NCBI RefSeq assembly: GCF_038002605.1
Contig: NZ_JBBOCT010000001.1
Location: forward strand, 744,001 to 808,000
Origin: Bacillus sp. FSL K6-3431
Lineage (GTDB): Bacteria; Bacillota; Bacilli; Bacillales; Bacillaceae_C
Length of the DNA stretch: 64,000 nt
Direction of reading: 5' to 3'
Position 1 is the first letter of the stretch. Every line of letters begins with the position of its first letter. This document shows, one piece after another, positions 43,265 to 52,925 of this stretch. Under the pieces are notes generated by a model that was not told the origin of the DNA, did not search any database, and saw nothing but the letters and a program-made list of their open reading frames with translations. A program made the translations under genes and the position numbers.

Positions 43265-43470
43265 GGATCAAACCAAAATATGGAATGAAATAAATTGATG
43301 AAACTAAGTTAGAATGCTGAGATTATTTTATTTATAGCTTTTTGTGATTTCTATATATTTCAGTTTTTTTCATTTGTTTATTTTGATAATAGTCTTAATA
43401 TTATTTTAAGGGAAATTATTGGTTATTTAATTAGATACCATTGTATCAAATGAATACTTTATACAAACTT

Positions 43471-43498
43471 AATTAACATAATTGGATGTTATTGGCAT
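43471..43498. repeat. dif-like site d with hairpin
   Basis: AATTAACATAA, 7 bases, TTATTGGCATT, in the long repeat context (TGAATACTTTATACAAACTT upstream; GGATCTTCC hairpin downstream at about 43504-43525). Confidence 0.5.
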
Positions 43499-43769
43499 TA
43501 AAAAGGATCTTCCAGTTGGAGATCCTTTTTTAATGCTTGTTCAATTAAATACTCTCATAGGGGTTACTGGACGACCAAGGGGCGAATGTTGTATCTCTTT
43601 TATTCCACAATCGCGCCCGATTGCTGAACAAACTATTGCAAGTTTCTTTTGGAAGATAAAGTAACCTACTAACCGTTTACTCATAAAAGTCAATTTCATA
43701 TTACTCTAACTATTTGAAACTTATTACCTCGTTACATTTTGAAAGATATATTAATAAATAAAAGGAAGT

Positions 43770-44754
43770 TCATTTACATATACAGTCTTTTTGCGTTTCT
43801 GAAAGAAGAATTCTCATAAACCTTTCGGGTTCTTCCCACATAGGAGAGTGCGCGGAATTTTCAAACATAGTCCAATGTTTTTCGGGAGCCTCTATTTCAT
43901 TAAAAAATTTTTCAGTTGGTTCATATGGTATAGTTAAATCATGTTTTCCCATTATAAAATGTATTGGTAAATTCACTTGATCAATGCTTTCCATTAAATT
44001 CATTTCTATCATTTCCTCTTGCAAGTTTTTCATGCTGAAAAACTGTCCTTGCAAAAAGCTTATACAGTCACGTAATGTGTATTCTTTACTTGTTAATAAA
44101 TTCAGCAATATCTTTTGCACCATTTTTCCATCATTAGTGATTCCTCCTCCGAAAGCCTCGATATGTTTTTGATGAATTCGGTCATGCTCTAAATCGTTCC
44201 ATGGAGGAGGACCTTTGAGATAATGCCTCATATGCTTTTTTATTATTTGCTATTTGTGTTTTTTCCAGCAGTTTTGTATAAGAAAGTCTATCACTCGACT
44301 TAACATGAGTAACTTGAGCTACTCCAAAGTATCGTTTATATAATTGGGGAGCATGTGTTATTGCTAACATACCTAATATTGTTCCCCAAGAATGTCCAAC
44401 TAAATAAAGTTGCGGTCTATCTAAACGATTTAAAATATATTTAGTTACCTCAATCGTATCCTGAACAAATTGATCGATATTCATCGACTCAAGTGGTATT
44501 TTTTTGGAATAGGATAAACCCGATCCTCTTTGATCCCATTGGACAACGACAAAATGTTGTTCAAGTTCCATCTGAAACTTGCGAATAAATCCTATTTGTC
44601 CTGTCCCTGGACCACCATGAAGCATAAGAAGAATTGGTTTATTTCTATTTTTACCTCGAATATAAATCCATTGGTCAACACCATTGATTGTAACTACATT
44701 TAATTCAGAAATAGCTTTATCCCCTGTGATTTTAGGAGCACTCCTTATAAACAT
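43770..44754 (-). pseudogene. Alpha/beta hydrolase (proline-iminopeptidase-like), frameshifted
   Basis: The first frame (44182-44754) carries HGGPGTGQ, WDQRGSGLSY and the nucleophile GHSWGT, typical of proline iminopeptidase-like enzymes. The second (43770-44231) carries the catalytic aspartate GKHDLTIPY and histidine ENSAHSP. One A is missing near 44213 (CTCAAAGGT), which shifts the frame between them. Restored, it would be about 325 aa, a full-length family member. No ribosome site is obvious before the ATG at 44754. Confidence 0.85.
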
Positions 44755-44832
44755 TAAAATCGCGTTCCCCTCATCTTTTTTTATTTGCTATAACATTCTA
44801 TGTTCAGCAATATGGCCCGTTGTTGAAAAACT

Positions 44833-45015
44833 TTATTTAATAAAATAATTTTTACGTTCCCAATTCCACATAGCAACTATTGAAAAACCATCTTCATCAG
44901 CTTTTTCTTTATCATCTGTATGAATTAAATCCCCATCTTCTGCATCATCAAGATTCAATTCTTTATGAATTACTTTTAAAAATCCACCATATGAAATAAG
45001 TCGTTTTCGGTAAGT
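44833..45015 (-). pseudogene. C-terminal fragment of an unidentified acidic protein
   Basis: Open stretch without a start: RKRLISYGGFLKVIHKELNL, an acidic linker (DDAEDGDLIHTDDKEKADED), then IVAMWNWERKNYFIK and TAA 44833. Clearly coding-like. Possibly the end of a plasmid replication or mobilisation protein, but I cannot name it. Confidence 0.45.
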
Positions 45016-45107
45016 TCAGATCTATTTCATTTACTCTAACACATATTGAGAATCTCCCATTCAGTTCAACAAAATCTCAAAGTCTATAATGAATACTTTA
45101 TACAAAT

Positions 45108-45521
45108 CTAGTTAACATAATAGCATGTTATCGGCATTGAAAAAGGATCTCCAATTGTTATGCCAAATGGACCAAAAGGGGATATATAATCAAATGTACC
45201 AATCATTAACGTGCCAGATGCTTTTTCTACAAATCGATGTGTATGAATGAAAGAACTGAAAGCTCCCTTCAGCATAATATCTACAAACATATTAGGTTTC
45301 TCCATTTGGATTACTTTAGCAGTTAGTTTTTGTTTAATACCAAAGTGAATTCCTTCCCAGGTGACGGTATCTCCTTCTTTTAATAACCCCTCCGTCACTC
45401 CACCGACAACTTTTTCTTTTGTTTTAGACATAGTTTTAGTATGTATATTTACGTTTCTTGCAAGATCAAAGCAAATATTTACAGGGGATTGGATAAATTG
45501 CTCATGTCTTATAATAGGCAT
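45108..45521 (-). pseudogene. SRPBCC-family protein truncated by a repeat
   Basis: Starts PIIRHEQFIQSPVNICFDLA and contains TFDYISPFGPFG, the pattern of 150-aa SRPBCC (START/polyketide-cyclase-like) ligand-binding proteins. Homology ends at about 45160, exactly where the GGATCTCCAATTG hairpin remnant of dif-like repeat e begins; the last ~16 codons read through that repeat. Roughly 30 C-terminal residues, including the long alpha helix, are lost. Confidence 0.72.
45110..45138. repeat. dif-like site e
   Basis: AGTTAACATAA, TAGCATG, TTATCGGCATT, preceded by ATGAATACTTTATACAAAT. The downstream hairpin is truncated at the junction with the SRPBCC gene, as if deletion or recombination ended there. 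Confidence 0.5.
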
Positions 45522-45676
45522 CTATTTACTCCTTTTATAAAATTCTTATTAATTTATAATAGGTAACTTTACATTAGACTATTATAATGTTAAATTTTAC
45601 AATAGGATAATTTGTAACAAAAGGGTTATATTGTATTTTACTCGGAAGAATAAGGATAGTAGGAGGAAATGTTAAT

Positions 45677-47014
45677 ATGAAAAAAAATTTTTTGTGGGGA
45701 ATAGTTCTTGGGTTAGTTTTATTTTTCTCTGTAAATAATGCTAGTGCGGCATCAAATCTTGAGGTAAATTATCAAACTACTAAGAATAGTATTCAAATTT
45801 CCTGGAAGTCAGATGCAGCTTATTTTCAGCTTTATAGTGGCAAAGAACTAATTTGGGAAGGCGAAGATAATGAATATAAGCAACACGAATTAAATCCTGA
45901 AAAACAGTATAAATATTATCTGTTTGCTTTAAATAAGGATAAACAGGTTATCGACCAAACTGAATTAAGGGTTATAACTAAGAAAGATGATGAAAAGGTT
46001 AGGACTAGTGTGAATTCTAAGTCTAATCAAAAAGAAGGTAAATTAGACGGGGTTACCATTGATGCTATTATAAGTAAGGATAGAGTTAAAATAAAATGGG
46101 ATGAAAATCTACCTGATGAAGATGGAATTGTAGAATTATATAGAGATGACAAATTTATAGGTGAGATTGCTAGTAATGAGTATGAAGATAAAAGCATAGA
46201 ACCTGATAAGTATTATACATATAGAGTATTAAGTAAAGAAAAACGTAGTGCCGATGAAATAAAAAAGATGATTAATGAATTAGAATCGAAAGGTCTTGAG
46301 ATTACTAATGAAATATTAGAAGAAATTACTTATGAACAATTTGACCTTGGTAAAATTGTAAAGACATTTAGTTTTGAAGAAATGAATATTAAAAGTTTAG
46401 TTCAAGCAAAAGCTTATGCTGCGGCTGCCGCAATTCCACAAAGATATAACTTTAGATATACTACATTTATTGCTGATGCAATAGCTAAAGTACCTGGAAA
46501 TCCACTTTCTTGTCCTACTTTCCGTGGAGACGATAGATCATATTCATTTGATCATAGTAAATATCGTACTCGAACAGAAGTATCTGTTTATTTTAATGGG
46601 ACTACTACTGCATCACCAAGTTGGGTAACAAGTAAGGTAGGTCAAAGTGCAAGATATAATTGTAATGGCACTATGGATACTACTACTCAAACAAAATATA
46701 CAATGTCAAAAACTAATCTTGAGGCAACTTCTAAATTTGCTTCATTTAGAGTTGTTCATGCAGTAGGAGATCCTTTTGATCTTCTCGGAATATTAACTCC
46801 ACCAGTAATTGATTACACGTATACTGCTAACGTGAGCCATGCCGGAGATATCCAAGTGTTTGGAGATCATGATCAAGCTCCTCATCATGAAATGTATGTA
46901 TATATTCCAAATTCCGATGCAATGGCAGTTATCTTTAGACATGCAAGTAAAGGATTAGCATATCTTGCTCCCGGTACTACAAAGGCAAAAATTCAATTTA
47001 GCATTTTCAACTAA
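45677..47014 (+). CDS. Secreted protein with Fn3-like repeats and a DUF3238 domain
   Basis: 445 aa. Signal peptide at residues 1-25 (basic MKKN, hydrophobic core, ASA-A cleavage). Two fibronectin-III-like repeats follow at about 26-105 and 120-195. A helical linker then leads into a C-terminal ~190-residue domain starting YNFRYTTFIADA, with GDDRSYSFDHSKYRTRTEV, typical of DUF3238, a domain of Bacillus secreted proteins of unknown function. Two cysteines (SCPTF, YNCNG) may form a disulfide. Ribosome site AGGAGG. It is followed by a very strong terminator shared with a convergent membrane protein gene. A toxin/immunity pair is possible but unproven. Confidence 0.82.
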   Translation: MKKNFLWGIVLGLVLFFSVNNASAASNLEVNYQTTKNSIQISWKSDAAYFQLYSGKELIWEGEDNEYKQHELNPEKQYKYYLFALNKDKQVIDQTELRVITKKDDEKVRTSVNSKSNQKEGKLDGVTIDAIISKDRVKIKWDENLPDEDGIVELYRDDKFIGEIASNEYEDKSIEPDKYYTYRVLSKEKRSADEIKKMINELESKGLEITNEILEEITYEQFDLGKIVKTFSFEEMNIKSLVQAKAYAAAAAIPQRYNFRYTTFIADAIAKVPGNPLSCPTFRGDDRSYSFDHSKYRTRTEVSVYFNGTTTASPSWVTSKVGQSARYNCNGTMDTTTQTKYTMSKTNLEATSKFASFRVVHAVGDPFDLLGILTPPVIDYTYTANVSHAGDIQVFGDHDQAPHHEMYVYIPNSDAMAVIFRHASKGLAYLAPGTTKAKIQFSIFN

Positions 47015-47070
47015 TAAGAAAGATACCCGAACAATTAAGTTAGTTATGTTCGGGTATCTTTCTTATTTTT
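47012..47070. terminator. Very strong bidirectional terminator
   Basis: Perfect 21-bp stem (47012-47032 with 47046-47066; arm starts AATAAGAAAGATACCCGAAC) flanked by T-rich sequence. It overlaps the last codons of both convergent genes. Confidence 0.85.
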
Positions 47071-47415
47071 AAAGTATTCATCTATGAAAAAATATAAAAT
47101 CGCGCTAATAAAAGCATAAATAAGATATATTAGGGGAGGAGAAAAATAGGCAAATATTATTAAAGATGATAAATAGACCAAAGATTTAACCAAAATACGT
47201 TTCATTCGTAATACTCTTATTAAACTCAGTAATTCAGCAATTATTGAAGCAGATACCCCATATAATAGAATAAATATAAATGTATATAAGAATATAAACC
47301 ATAATGTATTAAAGATACCAGTATTACTTTGTATAAAAATTGGTAATAAAACAATAGCTAAAATGATAGAAACAATAAATGTATTTAATACGTTTCTTAT
47401 AATAAATCTTTTCAA
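47044..47415 (-). CDS. Four-segment membrane protein, unknown function
   Basis: About 124 aa from TTG 47415 (AGGTGA upstream; a GTG three codons earlier overlaps it). Four hydrophobic stretches (about residues 9-29, 36-60, 75-92 and 95-113) and a basic C-terminus KNKKDTRT. No family recognised. Convergent with the secreted DUF3238 protein; the two could be a secreted effector with its membrane immunity protein, but the opposite orientation gives only weak support. Confidence 0.65.
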   Translation of the reverse strand: MKRFIIRNVLNTFIVSIILAIVLLPIFIQSNTGIFNTLWFIFLYTFIFILLYGVSASIIAELLSLIRVLRMKRILVKSLVYLSSLIIFAYFSPPLIYLIYAFISAILYFFIDEYFKNKKDTRT

Positions 47416-47495
47416 AAAATTCACCTACCTTTTCCCCTATTATACCTAAAGTTTGTTAATTTTTATCAATAAAAATTAATATTATATACAAATTT

Positions 47496-47523
47496 AGTTA
47501 ACATAAAGTTTCTTATCGGCATT
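47496..47523. repeat. dif-like site f
   Basis: AGTTAACATAA, AGTTTC, TTATCGGCATT, preceded by ATTATATACAAAT. A degenerate GGATCTTC hairpin follows. It lies 90 bp left of the second Tn3 transposon. Confidence 0.5.
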
Positions 47524-47712
47524 AAAAAGGGATCTTCAAATCGAGGATGCTTGTTTGCTGCGGAATTTCAGGGGTATGATAAAAGAGTCAGTGGCTGTGG
47601 CATTATCTAATATAGGGGCACAGCCAACATTTTGACATAAAACCCACGTTAAGACATTTTTTACCATATAAAAAACCGATATCCTTTACTCTAAGGGTAC
47701 CGGCTCAGGAGT

Positions 47713-50668
47713 TTATCGATCTAATGGTCTTAAAGAGTTGAGTCCTGTCATTTTTTTTATGTCAAAAGTATACTCTCCTAAGAAATTAATGTGTTCCCAT
47801 CCTAATGGTGAAATATGTTTTATCATTTGCTCTCGTAGTATCCCTTTTTCACTTAGAACTTTTGTTGCTTCTGTGAGATAAACTGTATTCCATACAGTGA
47901 TCGCATTAATGATGATATTTAATGCACTTGCACGTTGAAGCTGGTCTTGTAACGCTCTTTCCCTGAGTTCACCTCGTTTTCCAAAAAATAAGGCTCGTGC
48001 TAAGGCATTCATAGCCTCCCCTTTGTTTAACCCTCGTTGAATTCGACGACGTATTGCTTCATTTGAAATATAGTCTAATATGAAGATTGTTTTTTCAATC
48101 CTACCCATTTCACGGAGTGCTGTAGCCAAACGATTTTGCCTTGAATAGGACCCCAACTTTCCCATAATAAGTGAACCAGAAACTTTCCCTTCCCGAATGG
48201 AGTGGGCTAGACGTAAAACATCATCATAGTTTTCTAGAATAACCTTTGTATTAATACGCCCTCGTAGTAATTTTTCTATTGTTGGAAACTCACCAGGTTT
48301 ATCTATTACATATAGTCGGGTATCAGACAGATCTCGAAGGCGAGGTGCAAAACGAAAACCAAGTAGATGGCTCAGTCCAAAAACTTGATCGGTATAACCA
48401 GCCGTGTCTGTATAATGTTCTTCAATATTCAATTCAGATTCATGGTGCAGCAACCCATCTATCACATGAACTGCGTCACGAGCGTTGGTATTAATGACTT
48501 TTGTGTAGTAAGAAGAAAACTGATCACTTGTAAAGCGATAAATCGTAGCTCCTTTACCAGAACCATAATGAGGATTTGATTCTGCATGTAGAGAAGACAC
48601 GCCAACTTGTACTCTCATACCATCTGAAGAGGAAGTACTTCCATCTCCCCAATATGAAGATAAAGCAAGCTGATGATGGAAATTCACAAGTGTTGCCTGA
48701 GCTTTATTCATCGCATCATCATAAAGACGCCACTGAGAAGCATGAGCCATTTGGTGATAGGTAATTCCGGGTGTAGCATCTGCCATCTTTGTTAAGCCAA
48801 TATTTGTCCCCATCGCCATTAGCGTGGCCAATAAGATCGACTTTTCCTCTCCTTTGGGAGGACTGCTTGAAGAAGCATGAATAAATTGTTCATCAAAACC
48901 TGTCCAACTTGCAACTTCCATTAGCAGATCCGTTAGTTTTATCCGTGGCAACATGCTGTATAGGGATGAACTAAACGTCTTGGCTTCTTCTGGAGTATCC
49001 TTTTCGAGACGGTCAATGCGAAATTTTCCCTTATCTATACTGACACCCTCTAGTTCATCAACGTTATCGGACATGGCTTGCAGCCGTTTTCGTAGAGAAT
49101 CCATTCTTTCGGTCAAATATTCTTCAGCAGAACTGCCTACAGCAAGGCGATTATGATGTAATCCAGTTTCTAACCATTCTTCTTTTGGAATTAGATACTC
49201 TTCAAAATCTTTATGTTGTTTACTGCCTCGAACAGATACATCTCCAGATCGAATATGATTTCGTAATTCAGTTAATGCTGCCATTTCATAATAATGTCGA
49301 TTGATGCTTCCATCCTCGTCATATACGTGTTTCTGCCACCGGTTAGAGACAAACCCAAGAGGAGCTCCTTCTGGAACTTTTCGTTTACCTGAATCATTCA
49401 TATTTTTAATAATATCTAGTGCTTCTATCAATGGTTTTGCTGATTGGGTCGATTGAAATTCTAGTGATTTAAGTAAGGTAGGCGTATATTTTCGAAGATA
49501 AAAAAATCGTCTTTCTAAAAGATCTAAATAATCATAGTCGATAGGACGTGATAATTGTTTGGCCTCTTCCACCGATGCAATCATTTTCTCCCAGGACATG
49601 ACGGTTTCCAATGTAGTAAACGGATCCAATCCTTCATTTCTTGCCTTTATTAGTGCAGCACCGATGTCAGCAAACTGTATGATTTTTTCATTAATTGTTT
49701 TACCGTTTTGTCTCTGCATTTCTTCTTGGGCCTTACGGCCCTTTGACTGCAAGATCATAATTTGGCGATCGTGGATTTCAATGGCTTGATCAATTAAGTC
49801 TTGACTGAGATTTAAGAGATAAGCCACAAGAATGGCATATTTTAGCCTCATTAAATCTTCGGAAGGAATGAGGTTCATATCGCGCACCTAAACGCGACAA
49901 TTGAAGAAGCCTGTTCGGGTGTATGTCATTACAATCAATAGATAACTCAAGTTTTTTCACATACTCTAATCGTTCAATGACTTTTAAGAAGGCATCAGGT
50001 GAAGATTGTCCTGGGATTTCTTTTAACCAAGCAAGAGGTGTTTTTCCACTATCCAGAGTAGGCTCCGTCATTAGGATCAAACTTTCCTTTTGCAAAGAGG
50101 ATAGAGACCGCGATAATATCTTATATATTTTTTGTTCAGCTCGATGACGTGTTTGCCAAACCAGACGTTCAATAGTCGACATAGCTGGAAGAATAATTTT
50201 TCGCTTCTTCATTTCTTCGATAGCTGTCCTAATCAAATACATTGAGTTCTCATTTTCCATTGCATGACTTAGTAAAGAAGAAGAGATGTTACGATATTCT
50301 CTTGTTGAGAAGTTCTTATAACCATACTCTTTCCGAATTTCAACCATATGTTCATGCTTAGTTTGTTCCCGTTCGGCATATGATTGAAATTCCAAGGGGT
50401 CAACCTTAATTTGATTGGCAATAAACCGTAAAACTGACTTAGGTATTTCTTTAACATCCGATAATGTCCATCCCGGAAAGCGAAACAGACATAACTGAAC
50501 GGCAAATCCAAGTCGATTATAGTCTCGTCTTCGACGTTTAATCACTTCTAAATCATGTGGTGATAAAGTGTAGGAGGTAGCTATTTCCCACTCACTAATA
50601 TCAGCTGGAATTGTCATGAAATCTATGCGTTGTTCAGGTGTAAGTAGTTCTCTTGCTCTCAAATACAA
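47713..50668 (-). pseudogene. tnpA: Tn3-family transposase TnpA (copy 2), single frameshift
   Basis: Two overlapping frames (49790-50668, first ~290 residues; 47713-49887, last ~700). Compared with copy 1, two bases are missing near 49850 (CTAAAATATGCC for CTAAAAAATATGCC). Everything else is open, and the C-terminal part has all catalytic motifs: WGDGSTSSSDG, YTDTAGYTDQVFGL and GWEHINFLGE. The TTG start lies 21 bases after tnpR, as in copy 1. If the lesion is a sequence error, this is a functional ~985-aa transposase; otherwise it is dead. Confidence 0.9.
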
Positions 50669-50689
50669 GATAGTGCCTCCTGTTCATTT

Positions 50690-51244
50690 CTATATACGTT
50701 CTATAGCTCGATACAACACAGATTTACTAACACCAGTCATATCTGAAATCTCTTTTATACTGTACTCCTTAGAAGCATGTAGTTTTAATGCTCGTTCTAC
50801 TAATTTTGGATCCTTAATTGGTCTTCCGCCATTTCTACCTCTAATCCTTGCAGATTGTAATCCTGCTTTAGTGCGTTCACTGATGATATCCCGTTCTAAC
50901 TCAGCAATACTTGCCATGGTACGGAAGAAAAAACGACCCATTGCAGTTGACGTATCAATGTTGTCACTTATAGAAACAAAATTCACTTTTCTTTCCTCAA
51001 AGGTTTCTGCTAATTCAATTAAGTGCTTGGTAGATCTTGAGATACGATCTAGTTTATAGACAACCACTGTATCTCCTTCACTTATTGCTTTTAAGAGTTG
51101 CTCTAATTCTAAACGCTCTTTTTTTGTGCCCGTCATTTTTTCCTTGTAGATAACAGCTGCACCAGCTTTTTGTAAGGCATCCATTTGTAATTCTAAATTT
51201 TGATCTTGAGTAGAAACTCGGGCATATCCAAAAATTTTTCCCAT
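50690..51244 (-). CDS. tnpR: Serine resolvase TnpR of Tn3-family transposon (copy 2)
   Basis: 184 aa, GYARVSTQDQ with catalytic Ser11, intact E helix and C-terminal helix-turn-helix; differs from copy 1 by only a few residues (for example L(Q/K)KAGA, D(K/N)ID and AI(E/D)RI). Ribosome site AGGAGGGG. Translated just ahead of tnpA from the res-region promoter. Confidence 0.93.
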   Translation of the reverse strand: MGKIFGYARVSTQDQNLELQMDALQKAGAAVIYKEKMTGTKKERLELEQLLKAISEGDTVVVYKLDRISRSTKHLIELAETFEERKVNFVSISDNIDTSTAMGRFFFRTMASIAELERDIISERTKAGLQSARIRGRNGGRPIKDPKLVERALKLHASKEYSIKEISDMTGVSKSVLYRAIERI

Positions 51245-51420
51245 TCTATTCCCCTCCTGAAATTAATTATTCCCTAATACGGATGTACCGTCAATTTTAG
51301 GGAAAAAGTTAAAGGGAATAGTTTAGGGAACGGTAAACAGTTCAAAACTATGTAAATATAAGTGTGCAAAAAAATCCCTAAAACGTTCGTTTGTGGGACT
51401 TTTTTGTAATAGAGAAGAGA
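51245..51420. promoter_or_regulatory. Putative res region of transposon copy 2
   Basis: Homologue of 2255-2400 in inverse orientation, including TTCCCTAAT/TTTAGGGAA motif copies and the partly degraded inverted repeat TCCCTAAAACG ... CGTTTGTGGGA near 51377-51401. Confidence 0.55.
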
Positions 51421-51603
51421 TTGTGAAGAAATGTACTTAAGCTAACGTGGCAGTTTAATTTAAGTGCTATTATTCACAATCTGTATTATTAAATGTCCTT
51501 TTCTTCCACACAAAAAGACTCCCACCACATGAAAAAGGAGAATGAATTCATTATGAAATCATCCCCTCAAATAGTTTGAATATGCTTATACTGATATTAT
51601 TCA
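51421..51603. other. Short gap between res and cargo gene
   Basis: AT-rich. GCTAACG and CAGTTTAATT motifs recur at 18961-18980 in the small cargo element, so this is shared Tn3 backbone next to res. No gene. Confidence 0.4.
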
Positions 51604-51996
51604 TCAATGACTTGCTAAACGTTTTTCAAAATTCGCCTTAAACAACAGAATAGCATCAATATTTACAGCAAAATCGTGGTCACTGATATTAAAATTAGTT
51701 GTAAACTCGTCAGACTTCTCACGAACCATAATTGTCGGACGGATATTGTCTCCAATAGCGTCCTTAGTTACAGCACTTCCATAGAAATACCAGTTAGTTT
51801 GAGTAGGCACATTTGCTGCATTCTTAGATAAGTCATTTTTTATTAATTCGCATAATTGAACCATAAAATCTTCATTAAGCTTAATGGTTTTTCCATGCTG
51901 ACCATCAACAGATATATCAGCATATCCATACCAAATATTCCTGCTTGTATACTTTCCGTCATTTGAAGTGTATGTTTCATCAAACAAAATCTTCAT
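51604..51996 (-). CDS. Hypothetical cargo protein of transposon copy 2
   Basis: 130 aa, soluble and acidic; no signal peptide, membrane segment or recognised family. It starts KILFDETYTSNDGKYTSR and has alternating strands (NIWYGYADISVDG, NWYFYGSAVTKDAI), suggesting a mostly beta fold. Ribosome site GGAGGG with good spacing to ATG 51996. It is the only gene between res and the right end, the position used by resistance or adaptive cargo in Tn3 elements. Function unknown; an anti-phage, immunity or stress role would be a guess. Confidence 0.65.
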   Translation of the reverse strand: MKILFDETYTSNDGKYTSRNIWYGYADISVDGQHGKTIKLNEDFMVQLCELIKNDLSKNAANVPTQTNWYFYGSAVTKDAIGDNIRPTIMVREKSDEFTTNFNISDHDFAVNIDAILLFKANFEKRLASH

Positions 51997-52205
51997 TTCA
52001 TTACCCTCCGTTAGTATAAAATTTCTTTACACTATTATACACCAATTAGAAAATGCAAAATAGCTTGCTGTTAGTCTCACTAAACTTGTAAGAGTTAGGC
52101 AAAGCTAACGTCATGGTAGGGTTCATTCTAAAGTTGTGAGTTAGAAACAAGCAATTCTGTACGAAAATGAATCGACTTTTAGAATAAGACAAACAAGATA
52201 AAAAG

Positions 52206-52239
52206 AAGCCGTTTTCCTTAGCGTAGGAGAAAACGGCTT
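52206..52239. terminator. Subterminal hairpin of transposon copy 2, right side
   Basis: AAGCCGTTTTC / GAAAACGGCTT, loop CTTAGCGTAGGA, followed by TTTTTG. Same class as the other Tn3-end hairpins. Confidence 0.7.
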
Positions 52240-52276
52240 TTTGTTTCCAAAAAAATGTATTAGCGTGGGTTTTATG

Positions 52277-52591
52277 TCAAAATGTTGGCTGTACCCCATA
52301 TAAGACAAGTGCATTTAGAAATGGCATTACCACGGTTATTACGACGTATAAAACTACTATGTAAATGACATTTCCGTTAAGTAGTGCCTGCCAATTCTTT
52401 TTCCTTAGTTGATAAATATAGTTAGCAACCAAAAGTAATAGTAAGAAAATTACAGGAGCTAGGATTGCAGGGCTTAAAGGTGACAATGAACCTGCTGATG
52501 GATTGGAAAAAAAAGCAAGTGAAACAAATCCTACTACAACTAGGAAGAAAAAATTTATAACATGTACTACTATGTAATAAAGAATTTTCAT
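52277..52591 (-). CDS. Small membrane protein, last codons replaced by transposon end
   Basis: 104 codons as read. Three hydrophobic segments (about residues 4-27, 41-60 and 74-95) and a basic loop QLRKKNW. Removing the transposon and one ATATA copy restores ...NALVLY followed directly by TAG, so the original protein was about 98 aa and is functionally almost untouched; GVQPTF is encoded by the inverted repeat. The 5' 24 bases and upstream DNA are duplicated at 6047-6222, where another Tn3 element cut the gene early. No family recognised. Confidence 0.7.
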   Translation of the reverse strand: MKILYYIVVHVINFFFLVVVGFVSLAFFSNPSAGSLSPLSPAILAPVIFLLLLLVANYIYQLRKKNWQALLNGNVIYIVVLYVVITVVMPFLNALVLYGVQPTF

Positions 52592-52739
52592 GAACTCACT
52601 CCTAAATTTTAGTATTATATAATATATTCTAATTCATAATTCATTTCTCTCAATTTTATATCTTTCTTTCCTAATTCTGGATTAACTTTGGTAAAACCTT
52701 TTTTGAATTTCAGTATTTCACTAACCTGCCCCATTAATT

Positions 52740-52777
52740 GGGGTAGCGTCGGGAAATTGCGGATTTACAACGTTAAG
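52740..52777 (+). repeat. Family-2 Tn3-type left end with hairpin
   Basis: GGGGTAGCGTCGGGAAATTG ... TTACAACGTTAAG, followed by hairpin AAAAAGCCTAATTT / AAATTAGGCTTTTTT (52795-52838). It pairs with the inverted end at 55600-55637. Confidence 0.75.
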
Positions 52778-52925
52778 GAAATTTCAATATTAAAAAGCCT
52801 AATTTTTTAATTTAATGTGAAGAAATTAGGCTTTTTTCATTGCTCCATTAAAGAGCCCGATTGCTGAATATATAGGATATAATAATTTTCCGACAAATTA
52901 TTGTATTGCATCTTGTAATTTACCC

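Larger units (their letters stand above)
47615..52297. mobile_element. Complete Tn3-family transposon (copy 2) with 5-bp target duplication
   Basis: 4.68 kb between inverted ends 47615-47653 and 52260-52297 that match each other at nearly all positions. ATATA occurs immediately outside both ends (47610-47614 and 52298-52302), the 5-bp target duplication expected of Tn3 elements. Order from left: end, hairpin, tnpA, tnpR, res, one cargo gene, hairpin, end. It inserted at the 3' end of a small membrane-protein gene. The tnpA has one frameshift, so present mobility is doubtful. Confidence 0.9.

Noticed and set aside
43605..43632. CAATCGCGCCCGATTG palindrome as a transcription terminator
   Set aside because: No T run follows and similar copies occur far from gene ends; treated as a dispersed repeat.
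48279..50147. Several plus-strand open frames inside transposon copy 2
   Set aside because: All are antisense shadows of the tnpA frame with no ribosome sites.
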